Source: Lentzea aerocolonigenes (GTDB lineage: Bacteria > Actinomycetota > Actinomycetes > Mycobacteriales > Pseudonocardiaceae). From it: a DNA stretch of 64,000 bases. Below are positions 8,780 through 17,382 of this stretch, one piece after another; the first letter of the stretch is position 1; the number at the start of each line of letters is the position of its first letter. The stretch is from the NCBI RefSeq assembly GCF_000974445.1, contig NZ_BBOJ01000032.1, positions 1 through 64,000 on the forward strand, given 5' to 3'. Under the pieces are notes generated by a model. The model had not been told where the DNA came from. It saw only the letters and a list, made by a program, of their open reading frames with translations, and did not search any database. The translations under genes were made by a program, and so were the position numbers.

Positions 8780-9571
8780 GTGCGCCTGGACCTCGGCTAC
8801 GACGGGACCGAGTTCTCGGGATGGGCTCGGCAGCCGTCCCGCCGGACCGTCTGCGGCGTTCTCGAGGACACCATGTCGATGGTGCTGCGTGAGGACGTCG
8901 TTCTGACGGTGGCCGGGCGGACGGATGCCGGGGTGCACGCGTCCGGCCAGGTCGCCCACGTCGATCTGCCGTCCACTGTGGATGTTGCCGGGCTGCCGCG
9001 GCGGTTGGCGCGTGCGTTGCCGGCTGATGTGCGGGTGTTCTCTGCTCGGGTGGTGCCTGAGGCGTTCGACGCTCGGTTCTCCGCGTTGCGGCGGCACTAC
9101 GAGTACCGGGTCACGGATGCTGCTTTCGGGGCGGATCCGTTGCGGCGGTTGGACACTCTTGCCTGGCCTCGGCCGTTGGACGTCTCGGCGATGAACGCTG
9201 CTGCCTCGTTGCTGTTGGGGGAGCACGATTTTTGTGCGTTCTGCAAGCGGCGGGACGGGGCCACGACCATCCGGGAGTTGCAGCGGCTGGAGCTGGTGCG
9301 GGCCGCTTCGGATGGTGTGATCACGGCGTTCGTGTCGGCTGACGCGTTCTGCCACTCGATGGTTCGGTCGCTGATCGGGGCGTTGCTGGCTGTCGGGGAG
9401 GGGCGGAAGCCCGTTTCGTGGCCTTCGTCGTTGCTGTCGTTGAGTGGGCGCGCTAGTGGGGTTGCTGTGGCGCCGGCTCACGGGTTGTGCTTGGTTCGCG
9501 TGGACTTTCCTGGGGATGACGAGTTGGGGGCTCGGGCTGAGGTGACTCGGCGGGTTCGGACGTTGTCCTGA
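8780..9571 (+). CDS. truA: tRNA pseudouridine(38-40) synthase TruA
   Basis: TruA converts U38-40 of the tRNA anticodon arm to pseudouridine. The 263-residue protein has the catalytic Asp 49 in AGRTDAGVHASGQ, the LDLGYDGTEFSGWARQ start and the late SMVRSLIGALLAVGEGRK motif. GTG 8780 is preferred; no good Shine-Dalgarno is seen because the rplQ terminator occupies the region. Gene order rplQ-truA is conserved in actinobacteria. Confidence 0.95.
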   Translation: MRLDLGYDGTEFSGWARQPSRRTVCGVLEDTMSMVLREDVVLTVAGRTDAGVHASGQVAHVDLPSTVDVAGLPRRLARALPADVRVFSARVVPEAFDARFSALRRHYEYRVTDAAFGADPLRRLDTLAWPRPLDVSAMNAAASLLLGEHDFCAFCKRRDGATTIRELQRLELVRAASDGVITAFVSADAFCHSMVRSLIGALLAVGEGRKPVSWPSSLLSLSGRASGVAVAPAHGLCLVRVDFPGDDELGARAEVTRRVRTLS

Positions 9572-10012
9572 CGTCGTCCTGGCGTTGTCCTGGCGCGTCG
9601 GTGCCGTTGCCGTCCCCCGGTTGCGCTGGCGGGTTGCCTGTTTCGTGTTTCGCTAGGTTGGTTGCGTCGTCGTGTCGGGTGCCTGTTTAGGGCTTGGAGG
9701 CTCTGCCCTTACCCCGCCAATCTGATCAAAGACCGGTCAGCGCCGCTCGCGGGTTGATGGCACGCCTGTTGCTTTGGGCGGCTTGCTGTTGCGTAGGGCG
9801 TGCGGTTCGGGTGGGTTGGTCCCGACACGAGCCGCGCCAGGAGCGAGTCACCCCTCAGGCGCGACAAGAGCTGTGGCACGACTCGTGACGGAACCAACCC
9901 ACCGGAACCCCACGCTAAGAGCTGGCTCGGCTTCGCCTTCGCGTCGCCTCGCCTGCGGCATCGGGCTGGGGTGCCTTCTCTCGTCTCTCGTCTCTCTTCT
10001 CGCTGGAAAGGG
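9572..10012. other. Gene-free stretch between truA and the subtilase gene
   Basis: No frame here has family resemblance. The stretch holds repeated GTCGTCCTGGCG-like triplets just after truA, a GGCTTCGCC-type tract (about 9928-9965) like that near position 800, and a pyrimidine run of TCTCGTC repeats (about 9976-10004). Confidence 0.5.
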
Positions 10013-10044
10013 AGGAGCCCCCGGCGGGGGGACCGGGGGCTCCT
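10013..10044 (-). terminator. Terminator of the subtilase gene
   Basis: A perfect 12-bp GC-rich stem (10013-10024 with 10033-10044) has an 8-base loop. On the minus strand it is followed by CCCTTTCC and lies about 20 bases past the protease stop. It could also stop plus-strand transcripts from truA. Confidence 0.7.
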
Positions 10045-10063
10045 GGGGGTGATGCTGTGTGGT

Positions 10064-11626
10064 CTAGATGTCCAGGGTCCACGAGTTGATGAAGCCCGTG
10101 TCCTGTCGGTAGAGGTCGCGGACCCGCAGTTGCCAGGTGCCGTTGGCGTCCTCAGTGGACACGTTGACGTTGTAGGTCGCGTTGATGTCGTCGGCGCTGT
10201 CGTTGCCGCTCGAGACCTTCAGCATCTTCACCGCGCCTGAGGGGGCGATCAGGGACAGTTCCAGGTCGCCTCGGTAGCTGTGCTTGATGGCCACCTGGAC
10301 GGTGCCCGTGGCGCTGGCCTTGCCGTTGCAGTCGGCGATGGTGATCGACGAGGTGACCGATGAGGCGTCTGGGATGGCGGTGTCGGTGTCGTTCGTGACT
10401 GCGGGGCACTGGCCGGGCGGGTTGCCGGGGGCCGTGCCGGTGATCTGCAGGAGCTTGTTCGGGGAGCCTGCTCCCGGGCTGGTGACCACGTCGGAGCTGG
10501 CGTTTGCCACCAGGGCGTCGCGGACCTGTTGGGGCGTGGCCGTCGGGGACGAGCCGAGGTAGACCGCTGCCGCGCCCACCACGTGCGGGGTGGCCATTGA
10601 GGTGCCGCTGATGGTGTTGGTGGCGTTGTCGTCGGTCAGCCAGGCGCTCGTGATGTCTCGGCCCGGGGCGAAGATGTCGAGGCAGGTGCCGATGTTCGAG
10701 AAGGACGAGCGGGAGTCCGTGCGGTCGGTGGAACCGACGGTGATGGCTTCCGGGGTGCGGGCCGGGGAGGTGTTGCAGGCGTTGCCGCCGCTGTCGTTGC
10801 CTGCGGCCAGGCCGTAGGTGACGCCTGCTGCGATTGAGCGCTTCACGGCTGCGTCCACCGTGTCGTTGGCGCCGCCGCCCAGGGACATGTTGGCCACTGC
10901 GGGCTTGTTGGCCGGGTTGTTGGTCACCTGGTCGGTGACCCAGTCGATGCCCGCGATGACGCCTGCGAAGGTGCCGGAGCCCGAGCAGTTCAGGACTCGG
11001 ACGGCTACCAGTTTCACGTCCTTGGCCACGCCGTACTTGGTGCCGCCCACGGTGCCCGCGACGTGGGTTCCGTGGCCGTTGCAGTCGGTGGCATCGTTGT
11101 CGTTGTCCACGGTGTCGCGGCCGGAGACGGCGCGGCCGCCGAAGTCGCTGTGGCTCAGGCGGATGCCGGTGTCGATGATGTAGGCCGTCACGCCCGCGCC
11201 GCGGTTCGGGTAGGTGTAGCTGTTGTCCAGCGGGAGCGTGCGCTGGTCGATGCGGTCGAGGCCCCAGGACGGGGTCGGGGTCTGCGTGTCCGAGAGGTGG
11301 ACCTCGCCGTCCTGCTCCACGTAGGCGACGGACGGGTCAGCTGCCAGGCGCTTGGCCTGGGCCTCGGACATCTGCGCGGAGAAACCGCGCAAAGCGGACT
11401 TGTAGGAGTGCTTCACCTTCGCGCCGTACTTGGCGCTGAGGTTCTCCGCGCTGGTCGTGCTGAAGTCCTTCAGGACGACGATGTAGCTGTCCTTGACCGC
11501 GTTGGACGCACCGAGGTTGCGAATCTCCCCCTCGGGCGCAGCGGTGGCGGAGACGGACGTCAGCGCGAGCGCGGTGCCCGCCACCAGTCCGATTCCAGCC
11601 GCTCGTCTGAGCCACGATTCACCCAT
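10064..11626 (-). CDS. Secreted subtilisin-like serine protease (S8) with propeptide and P-domain
   Basis: An extracellular protease of 520 residues. Residues 1-30 are a Sec signal peptide ending in A-T-A-A. Residues 45-110 form an inhibitor I9 propeptide (YIVVLKDF ... VAYVEQDGEV). The S8 catalytic domain spans about 125-400, with D152 in IIDTGI, H185 in NGHGTHVAG, oxyanion N277 in AAGND and S343 in GTSMATPH. Residues 415-520 are a proprotein-convertase P-domain, a beta sandwich often fused to secreted subtilases. It resembles the proteinase K-like aqualysin/streptomycete group. The gene stands alone next to the ESX locus; unlike MycP it has no membrane anchor, so a link to secretion is not implied. 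Confidence 0.93.
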   Translation of the reverse strand: MGESWLRRAAGIGLVAGTALALTSVSATAAPEGEIRNLGASNAVKDSYIVVLKDFSTTSAENLSAKYGAKVKHSYKSALRGFSAQMSEAQAKRLAADPSVAYVEQDGEVHLSDTQTPTPSWGLDRIDQRTLPLDNSYTYPNRGAGVTAYIIDTGIRLSHSDFGGRAVSGRDTVDNDNDATDCNGHGTHVAGTVGGTKYGVAKDVKLVAVRVLNCSGSGTFAGVIAGIDWVTDQVTNNPANKPAVANMSLGGGANDTVDAAVKRSIAAGVTYGLAAGNDSGGNACNTSPARTPEAITVGSTDRTDSRSSFSNIGTCLDIFAPGRDITSAWLTDDNATNTISGTSMATPHVVGAAAVYLGSSPTATPQQVRDALVANASSDVVTSPGAGSPNKLLQITGTAPGNPPGQCPAVTNDTDTAIPDASSVTSSITIADCNGKASATGTVQVAIKHSYRGDLELSLIAPSGAVKMLKVSSGNDSADDINATYNVNVSTEDANGTWQLRVRDLYRQDTGFINSWTLDI

Positions 11627-11791
11627 AGCAGCGTGCTCCCTCGTCGCAGGAGTAGTACAGGTGAGAGTTTTCTTAGTGGCGTAGACGGATTTCGCACAAG
11701 AAGGTCCACGGAATTACCATCGAATGGCGAATCAACAGATTTGGTCGCCCTGTGAATTAGTTGGTGCCGCTGATCTATGGACAAAACAATT

Positions 11792-11821
11792 GCGCCCCGA
11801 ACGGTTCACCGTTCGGGGCGC
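11792..11821 (-). terminator. Terminator of the eccE operon
   Basis: A perfect 13-bp stem (11792-11804 with 11809-11821) with loop TTCA. On the minus strand it is followed by AATTGTTTTG, a good T-rich tail. It lies about 160 bases after the stop of the last gene, with structured repeat copy A in between. Confidence 0.85.
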
Positions 11822-11844
11822 TATGTCTCAGTTGGATAAGACTT

Positions 11845-11962
11845 GCGAGTTCGTGCCGGTCATCCGGTCGCCTCTTCGGGTCAACCGCCGTAGGCGATTC
11901 GGCCCGAAGAGGTGGCCCGGACGACCGACTGGAAGACGAACTCGCCACCGTCTGCGAAGCAG
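11845..11962 (-). repeat. Structured repeat element, copy A (3' untranslated region)
   Basis: A 118-nt multi-helix element on the minus strand, also found at 56716-56833 and 63065-63185. Stems in plus coordinates: H0 triloop hairpin 11952-11962; H1 11845-11854 with 11936-11945 (10 of 10); H2 11857-11867 with 11917-11927 (10 of 11); H3 11871-11880 with 11903-11912 (10 of 10); apical triloop hairpin at 11886-11896. It starts 19 bases after the stop of the 242-residue gene and ends before the terminator at 11792-11821. I see no coding sense in it. Confidence 0.75.
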
Positions 11963-11980
11963 CGGCGATCGAGCACTGCC

Positions 11981-12709
11981 TCAATCGCCGCGGCGGACGG
12001 CTCCCAGGATCTGCTGCTCGGCCGGGGTGGTGTACAGGCGCAGGTGCGCCCACATGTCCTGGCCCATCGCGATGACCTGGTCGTCCTTCAGCTGGGTCAG
12101 CTGCTGGAACATCTGCGGGCGCAGGCGCCACATCTGGCCCGCGAGCTGCGCCTGGCCCATCGGGAGGCGTTGCAGCAGCACGAGGTCCGCGTTGTTCGCC
12201 GTCGACGACGCCTGCGGGTGCAGGTACGGCAGCACGTACATCGTGGTCTGCCACGGGGCGCGGGGCGGGAACAGCTCCTGCGGGACGTGGCCGCCGTCGT
12301 GGATCACCAGCAGCGGCATGTCCTCCGTCGGGCGCGGCAGGTCCGCCGGGGACAGCCGGCGCAGCTGGACCAGCTGGGACGGGCGGCCGTCCGGGCCCTG
12401 GCCCGCGGCGCGCACCACCGGCTGCCAGGCCTGGGGGCGGCCCGTCGCGATGATGATCCACGCGCCCGTTGCCATGGCCCGCAACGCGATCTGACGGGCC
12501 AGGTACAGGCCGCCGACGACCACCATGCGGGTCGGGGTGGGACGCAGGACGGACACGGTGAGCGGTTCGCCCTTGGTGCCCTGGCCGAGCATCATGCCGC
12601 CGCGGTCGCCGCTCGGGCTGACCACGTCGAGCATGCTCGGCGACACCAGGAACTCCGGCGCCACGCCGTCGCGGCCGCGCGAGTCCAGCAGACGGGACGA
12701 GCTGCTCAT
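11981..12709 (-). CDS. ESX-associated protein of unknown function, partner of EccE
   Basis: I do not recognise the family. The 242-residue protein has no signal peptide or membrane helix. A central segment (residues 50-100, SVLRPTPTRMVVVGGLYLAR then WIIIATGRPQAW) and LLVIHDGG look like alternating strands and helices of a nucleotide-binding fold, but no Walker A lysine is present. The C-terminal third is rich in Gln and Leu. Its ATG overlaps the eccE stop by four bases, so it is co-translated with EccE and probably works with the secretion apparatus. It may be a regulatory or degenerate ATPase-like subunit; that is a guess from strand pattern only. Confidence 0.7.
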   Translation of the reverse strand: MSSSSRLLDSRGRDGVAPEFLVSPSMLDVVSPSGDRGGMMLGQGTKGEPLTVSVLRPTPTRMVVVGGLYLARQIALRAMATGAWIIIATGRPQAWQPVVRAAGQGPDGRPSQLVQLRRLSPADLPRPTEDMPLLVIHDGGHVPQELFPPRAPWQTTMYVLPYLHPQASSTANNADLVLLQRLPMGQAQLAGQMWRLRPQMFQQLTQLKDDQVIAMGQDMWAHLRLYTTPAEQQILGAVRRGD

Positions 12710-14067
12710 GCCACACCTCCCAGCGGCAGCGTCGCGGCCAGGCCGGCGAGCTGCATGCCCCGCAACGGGGTCAGCGTGATGTCGAGCTTGTCACCCAGCT
12801 TCGACAACTGGTCCTCCGCGCGGTCCAGCTCGCTCGGCGTGCGGGCGCTCACGCGCACCAGGCCGCGCAGCGAGACCTGACCGTCCTCACGGGACGGTGA
12901 GATCGACATCGCGAGCGTCGAGGACAGCGCGCGCACGCCGGTCAGCGCGTTCAGGTTGCCCTTGAGGCCCTTCGACGGCCAGCCGGTGATCGCGTAGCTC
13001 GCGTGACCGACGCCACCCGCGGTGACGCCCGACCACTTCTCCCGCAGCGACACGGGGTTCGTGTTGCCGACGGCCGCGGTGAGCTCGGCGGACGAGATCG
13101 CCGCGCGCAGCAGCTCGTCCGAGTCGAGCGGGCGGATCGTCACGCCCGCGGACTCCAAAGCGTTGCGGACGCGGGACAATGCGCCGATCAACGCGCGGTG
13201 CGCGCCCACGACGCCGCCGCCGCGCTCCCTGATCGCCTCGCCGCAGCGGCGCGGGTCGAGCCGCACCGTGATCCACGTGGTGCGCCGGGCCGCGGCGGGC
13301 ATCGAGCCGAGGACTTCCATGTACGAGCTGACGGCCGGCGAGTTCGGCGGAAGTGCCGCGCTGCCGGGGTAGCAGTGCCAGATCACGGTGATCGCGTCCA
13401 GCACGACACCGCGGTCCTCGAGGCACGGCGCCAGCGCGCCGAGCGGCAGCGACGGTGCCGAACCGACCGCGGAGATCAGCGGCGGGGTCGGGTCGACCAG
13501 CAGCACCGCGGTCCACACGCCGTCGTGCCACGACAGCGCGAGCGGACGGCGTTCGTGGTCCACGCCCTTGGCGATCACCAGGTCCGGGATCGCGAGGCGC
13601 AGCAGCGCGACGCGCGGGTCCTCCGGGCCGAGCACCTGCATCTCGTCGTCACCGGGCTTGGACTCCTGCGGGTCCACGCGCTTCGCGGTGCGGGTGTGCG
13701 ACCGGAAGTTGTAGCGGAGCCGGACGCCGATCCACTGGGTCAGCCAACGACCACGCGATCGGGTGAAAGCCAGGATCAGTGCGATGAAGAGCACACCGCC
13801 GGCGATCGACACCGAGACGACGTTCAGCGCGCCGGCGCTGTTCTTCAGGCCCATGAGGGTGAGCACGAGGAGGGCGATGGCGAGACCGACCTCGATCGTG
13901 ACTACGTTCGAGACGGGCAACGAGCCGAGGCTGGCGCCGGAAGCTCTGCGGCGGACACGCCCGACCGGACGCGGCGGCGCAGGTGCCTGCTGGCCAGGAC
14001 CCCCAGGTCCCTGCGGCCGTGCCATCCCTGGGTTGGGCCGGGGCGGATGTGGAGTGGTCACGGACAT
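12706..14067 (-). CDS. eccE: Type VII secretion protein EccE
   Basis: EccE is a peripheral component of the ESX membrane complex, placed next to EccB/C/D and MycP. The 453-residue product has a Pro-rich N-terminus (residues 1-45), two membrane helices (about 55-75 and 80-100, VVTIEVGLAIALLVLTLMG and VVSVSIAGGVLFIALILAF), and a long cytosolic or periplasmic mixed domain. ATG 14067 (SVTTPHPPRP) is preferred over an upstream in-frame codon that would add an arginine-rich stretch. It is divergent from eccB, with a 117-base gap holding both promoters. M. tuberculosis ESX-4 lacks eccE, so its presence marks the fuller form of the locus. Confidence 0.85.
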   Translation of the reverse strand: MSVTTPHPPRPNPGMARPQGPGGPGQQAPAPPRPVGRVRRRASGASLGSLPVSNVVTIEVGLAIALLVLTLMGLKNSAGALNVVSVSIAGGVLFIALILAFTRSRGRWLTQWIGVRLRYNFRSHTRTAKRVDPQESKPGDDEMQVLGPEDPRVALLRLAIPDLVIAKGVDHERRPLALSWHDGVWTAVLLVDPTPPLISAVGSAPSLPLGALAPCLEDRGVVLDAITVIWHCYPGSAALPPNSPAVSSYMEVLGSMPAAARRTTWITVRLDPRRCGEAIRERGGGVVGAHRALIGALSRVRNALESAGVTIRPLDSDELLRAAISSAELTAAVGNTNPVSLREKWSGVTAGGVGHASYAITGWPSKGLKGNLNALTGVRALSSTLAMSISPSREDGQVSLRGLVRVSARTPSELDRAEDQLSKLGDKLDITLTPLRGMQLAGLAATLPLGGVA

Positions 14068-14184
14068 CCGTTGTGGTCTCTTTCCCCTCGATGGTCGGTG
14101 GGCTTGGCGAACCGGCCCACGGAGCAACCTGCGTCCGGCTATCCTGCCGAACCGTACCGCGACTGGGAGAGCAGCGAGCCGAGA

Positions 14185-15795
14185 ATGGCATCAACACCCA
14201 CCACCAAGTCACAGGTCCAGGCCTACCGATTCGTCCTGCAGCGGATGCAGTCCGCGCTTGTCCGCAGAGACGCGGTGATGCTGCACGACCCGATGCGCAA
14301 CCACTCGCGCGCGACAGCGGTGGGTGTGGTCCTCGGTGTCGTCGGTCTCCTGGGCTTCCTCGTGTACGGGGTTTTCAAGCCCGCGCCGCGACTGGACGAC
14401 CAGACGCAGATCGCCATCAGCAAGGAGACCGGCCAGGTCTACGTGGTCGACGCCTCACCGAAGCGCCTGATCCCGATGACGAACCTGGCGTCGGCCCGGC
14501 TGCTCTGGTACTCGCGCAACAACCCCGACCAGCAGGCCGGTGGCGGCGACGCACCAGGCGGCACGGCGAACGGCGCGCAGCAGCAGGCCGCAGGCGGTGA
14601 ACCGAAGCTCGTGAGCGAGTCGGCGCTGGCGAGCCTGCCGCGGGGCAGGCTGACCGGTCTGCCGGACGCGCCGGACGTGCTGCCGAAGCCGGACCTGCGC
14701 ATCGACGCCCAGTGGTCCGTCTGCGACACGCTCGACCTGGACGAGTTCCGCGAGAACCAGGCGATCGACAACCAGATCAAGACCTCCGTGATCGCGGGCG
14801 TGAGCGGCGGCAACCCCGAGCTCGGCGACGAGGCCGTGCTGGTCCAGCAGCGCACGGGCGCGCAGAAGGCGTACCTGATCTACAAGAAGCCCGGTTCGCT
14901 GCGCGACATCTCGTCGTCGACGGTCCGCGCCGAGGTGAACCTCAAAGACGACAAGGTGATGAACGCCCTCAAGCTCAAGGGCAAGCAGGCGCGCGCGATC
15001 AGCACGGCGATGCTGAACGCGATCCCCGAGGTCGCGCCGTTGATCGCACCGGTCATCTCCGACCAGGGCAAGAAGGCGGCCTACGTCACCGAGACGAACG
15101 TGAACATCGGTGAGGTCGTCGAGGTGAACCTGACCGGTACGGCGACGTACATGGTGGCGCTCAAGGACGGCTTCCAGGAGGTCGACCAGACGGTCGGCGA
15201 CCTGCTGCGCTACGCGTACTCGAACAACAAGAAGCCGACCCCGCTCTCGCCGTCGGCGATCGCGGACCGCAAGGACCCGAAGGACCCGCTGAAGCTCGAC
15301 TCCTACCCGGCGAAGATCCCCACCACGCTCGAGGCGAACGCCAACAACACCGTGGTGTGCCTGGGCTGGAAGGCCGAGAACTACACCGAGCAGACCAAGG
15401 CCGAGCACACCACGGTCACGATCGGCTCGAAGCTGCCCGGCCCCAAGGAGATGACGCCGGTCGAGCTCAACGCACCGGGTGCGGCGGGCGAGATCATCGA
15501 CCAGTTCCTGATGCTGCCGGGCAAGGCCGCGGTCGTGCGGGCGAGCCAGGGCAAGGGCGACTTCGGGACCGGTCCGGTGCAGATCGTCACGGGTCGTGGC
15601 GTGCGCTACGGCATCCCGGACGCCGGCACCGCGACGGCGCTGGGGCTCGACGGGACGTTCCCGCCGGCACCGAACCAGATCCTGAGCCTGCTGCCGATGG
15701 GACCGCAGCTCAACAAGAACGAGGCGAACCGCAGCTACGACTCGATTCCCGCGCCGAAGGGCACGATCAAGGATCCGCAGTCCACGCAGAAGTAG
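14185..15795 (+). CDS. eccB: Type VII secretion protein EccB
   Basis: EccB is a membrane subunit of the ESX translocon whose large domain faces the periplasm or cell wall side; ATPase activity has been reported for mycobacterial homologues. The 536-residue protein has the hallmark cytosolic start (TPTTKSQVQAYRFVLQRMQSAL), then RRDAVMLHDPMR, one membrane helix (about 43-64) and a repeat-containing outer domain with GRGVRYGIPD near residue 475. ATG 14185 fits this start; earlier in-frame codons reach back across eccE on the other strand. Orientation relative to mycP-eccD-eccC matches ESX-4 of M. tuberculosis (Rv3450c). Confidence 0.95.
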   Translation: MASTPTTKSQVQAYRFVLQRMQSALVRRDAVMLHDPMRNHSRATAVGVVLGVVGLLGFLVYGVFKPAPRLDDQTQIAISKETGQVYVVDASPKRLIPMTNLASARLLWYSRNNPDQQAGGGDAPGGTANGAQQQAAGGEPKLVSESALASLPRGRLTGLPDAPDVLPKPDLRIDAQWSVCDTLDLDEFRENQAIDNQIKTSVIAGVSGGNPELGDEAVLVQQRTGAQKAYLIYKKPGSLRDISSSTVRAEVNLKDDKVMNALKLKGKQARAISTAMLNAIPEVAPLIAPVISDQGKKAAYVTETNVNIGEVVEVNLTGTATYMVALKDGFQEVDQTVGDLLRYAYSNNKKPTPLSPSAIADRKDPKDPLKLDSYPAKIPTTLEANANNTVVCLGWKAENYTEQTKAEHTTVTIGSKLPGPKEMTPVELNAPGAAGEIIDQFLMLPGKAAVVRASQGKGDFGTGPVQIVTGRGVRYGIPDAGTATALGLDGTFPPAPNQILSLLPMGPQLNKNEANRSYDSIPAPKGTIKDPQSTQK

Positions 15796-15834
15796 CGGAA
15801 CCGGTCCGGGTGCATCACCGTCGAATGAAGGAAG

Positions 15835-15875
15835 GTGTGGCGGCCACTAACCGGTGGTGATCGTGGCCGCCACAC
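15835..15875 (+). terminator. Hairpin between eccB and the EspC-like gene
   Basis: A perfect 13-bp inverted repeat (15835-15847 with 15863-15875) with a 15-base loop. There is no T-run after it. It may end the eccB transcript or partly separate it from the substrate genes. Confidence 0.5.
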
Positions 15876-15908
15876 GCCAGCACCCGGAAGTGTCGTGAGG
15901 GGACAGTC

Positions 15909-16226
15909 GTGGCCGGTCGCATCAGTGTCGATCCCGAGTGGTTGGAGAAGTACGCCGACCGCATCGACGGCACTACCGACGATCTGAGGCGGGTGCGGGA
16001 CGCCATGAAGGTGTCCCCGCTGCGCCCGCAGTCGTTCGGCGAGATCGGCAGAACCGTCGGCACCGCCCAGGGTTACGCGCGTGCGGCCGAGTTGCTCAAC
16101 TCGCAGCTCGCCCGCGCGTGCGACACGCTCGACGCCGCGGCGAAGGGCCTGCACGCCGTCGCGAAGCAGTACGGGCACCAGGACGACGAGAGCCTGCACC
16201 TCGTCAAGAAGGCCGACCGGAGGTAG
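15909..16226 (+). CDS. EspC-like type VII secretion target protein
   Basis: A 105-residue helical protein resembling the ESX-1 substrate family EspC (DUF2580; excreted virulence factor EspC-like). It has two amphipathic helices (about 10-35 and 50-90) around a GEIGRTVGTAQGY turn, and no signal peptide. GTG 15909 is preceded by GTGAGGGGAC. It is followed six bases later by a larger substrate-like gene, the same pairing as at 43246/43542. It is predicted to be secreted as a dimer partner; experimental role unknown. Confidence 0.75.
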   Translation: MAGRISVDPEWLEKYADRIDGTTDDLRRVRDAMKVSPLRPQSFGEIGRTVGTAQGYARAAELLNSQLARACDTLDAAAKGLHAVAKQYGHQDDESLHLVKKADRR

Positions 16227-16230
16227 GGCT

Positions 16231-17316
16231 GTGGTGGCCAAGGACGGCAGGCAGATCGCGGCCGAGGTCGGTCCCGAGCTCGACTACCTCTCGCAGGTGA
16301 GCCGGAAGCTCGGTGTCGTGGACCTCGTGCACGACTTCTTCGACCCGCTGGTGGGCGACTGGAACGACCTGCTCGAGGAAGCCGAGCGCTGGCGCAAGGC
16401 GGCGAAGGTGACCGAGGCGGTCACCAAGCACGTCGCGGCACCCCTCGGCGGCGTCGACGCGCGGTGGGAGGGCAAGGACGCCGACGCGTTCCTCGACCAC
16501 ATGCGCAAGGTGGGCCTCGCGGGTGGCGACATGTCCGACGCGATGAACGCGATGGCGGACGCGCTGGAGGAGACCGCGGACGGCGTGCGCGACATCGTGC
16601 AGGACATGGCGCACGTGCTGGCCGACGTCGCCGACTCGGTGTCCGGCACGGCGGCGTTGCCCCTGGAAGGCGACCAGCGCGCGGTCAAGCACATCGAGGA
16701 CCTCAAGGGCCCGGTGCGCGAGCTGCACGAGTCCGCGCGGCAGGTGATGGAGGCGTTCCTCAAGCTGTGCGACGGGGTCTCGGGTGAGGCCGAGGGCTTC
16801 GGCGCCGTGCGGATGGAGCACAAGTATCCCGAGAAGGACTGGACCTACACCGCGCCGGCCAAACCGGAGACGAAGCTGCCGGAACCGGCGAAGGCGTCCG
16901 CCACGGCCGCCGCGGGCACGGGCGGCGTCGCGTCGCACGGTGGTGGCGTCGGTGGTGGCGTCGGTGGTGGCGTCGGTGGTGTCGGTGGCGTCAGTTCGGT
17001 CGGTGCTCCTGCCGCCGCGGCGCCGCAGCCGATGCAGTTCGGAGGCTCCACGGGCATCTCTGAGCAGCCTCCGCCCTCCCAGCAGGGTTCCGGGGCCGCC
17101 GCGGCCGCTGCGGGCGCTGGTGGCCGTCCTGGAGGCACTGGCGGTGGCATGGCGGGTGGCATGCCGATGATGGGTGGCATGCCGATGGGCGGCGCCGGCG
17201 GTCAGCAGGGCGGCGACAAGGAGCACAAGCCGAGGCAGCGGCTCTCCGGGTCGATCGACGACCTGCTCGGCAAGCCGAAGAAGGCGGCGCCGAAGACGAT
17301 CGGTGACGACGACTGA
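16231..17316 (+). CDS. Large WXG-type ESX substrate with Gly/Met-rich tail
   Basis: The 361-residue product has a helical N-terminal part (1-210) containing a WEG motif near residue 79 and a heptad-like helix after it. A Pro/Ala linker, a Gly/Val-repeat stretch (about 235-260) and a Gly/Met-rich stretch (about 300-330, GGMPMMGGMPMGG) follow, and it ends AGGQQGGDKE then a basic/acidic tail with GSIDDLL. This tail is shared with the 904-residue protein at 43542. Start GTG 16231 lies 7 bases after GGAGG; GTG 16234 is also possible. It is probably secreted through the neighbouring ESX system together with the EspC-like protein upstream. Confidence 0.75.
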   Translation: MVAKDGRQIAAEVGPELDYLSQVSRKLGVVDLVHDFFDPLVGDWNDLLEEAERWRKAAKVTEAVTKHVAAPLGGVDARWEGKDADAFLDHMRKVGLAGGDMSDAMNAMADALEETADGVRDIVQDMAHVLADVADSVSGTAALPLEGDQRAVKHIEDLKGPVRELHESARQVMEAFLKLCDGVSGEAEGFGAVRMEHKYPEKDWTYTAPAKPETKLPEPAKASATAAAGTGGVASHGGGVGGGVGGGVGGVGGVSSVGAPAAAAPQPMQFGGSTGISEQPPPSQQGSGAAAAAAGAGGRPGGTGGGMAGGMPMMGGMPMGGAGGQQGGDKEHKPRQRLSGSIDDLLGKPKKAAPKTIGDDD

Positions 17317-17334
17317 GAAGTCTTTCGCGGACAA

Positions 17335-17375
17335 CGGGAAGGGCCCCGCCGAATCCGGCGGGGCCCTTCCCGTTT
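17335..17375. terminator. Bidirectional terminator between ESX substrate gene and mycP
   Basis: A 17-bp perfect stem (17335-17351 with 17356-17372) closes on a four-base AATC loop, with TTTC after it on the plus strand. It lies between convergent genes ending at 17316 (plus) and 17383 (minus) and can serve both. Confidence 0.85.
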
Positions 17376-17382
17376 CACGCGA

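Noticed and set aside
13003..14184. Upstream extension of eccB
   Set aside because: It covers eccE on the opposite strand; the eccB family starts at ATG 14185.
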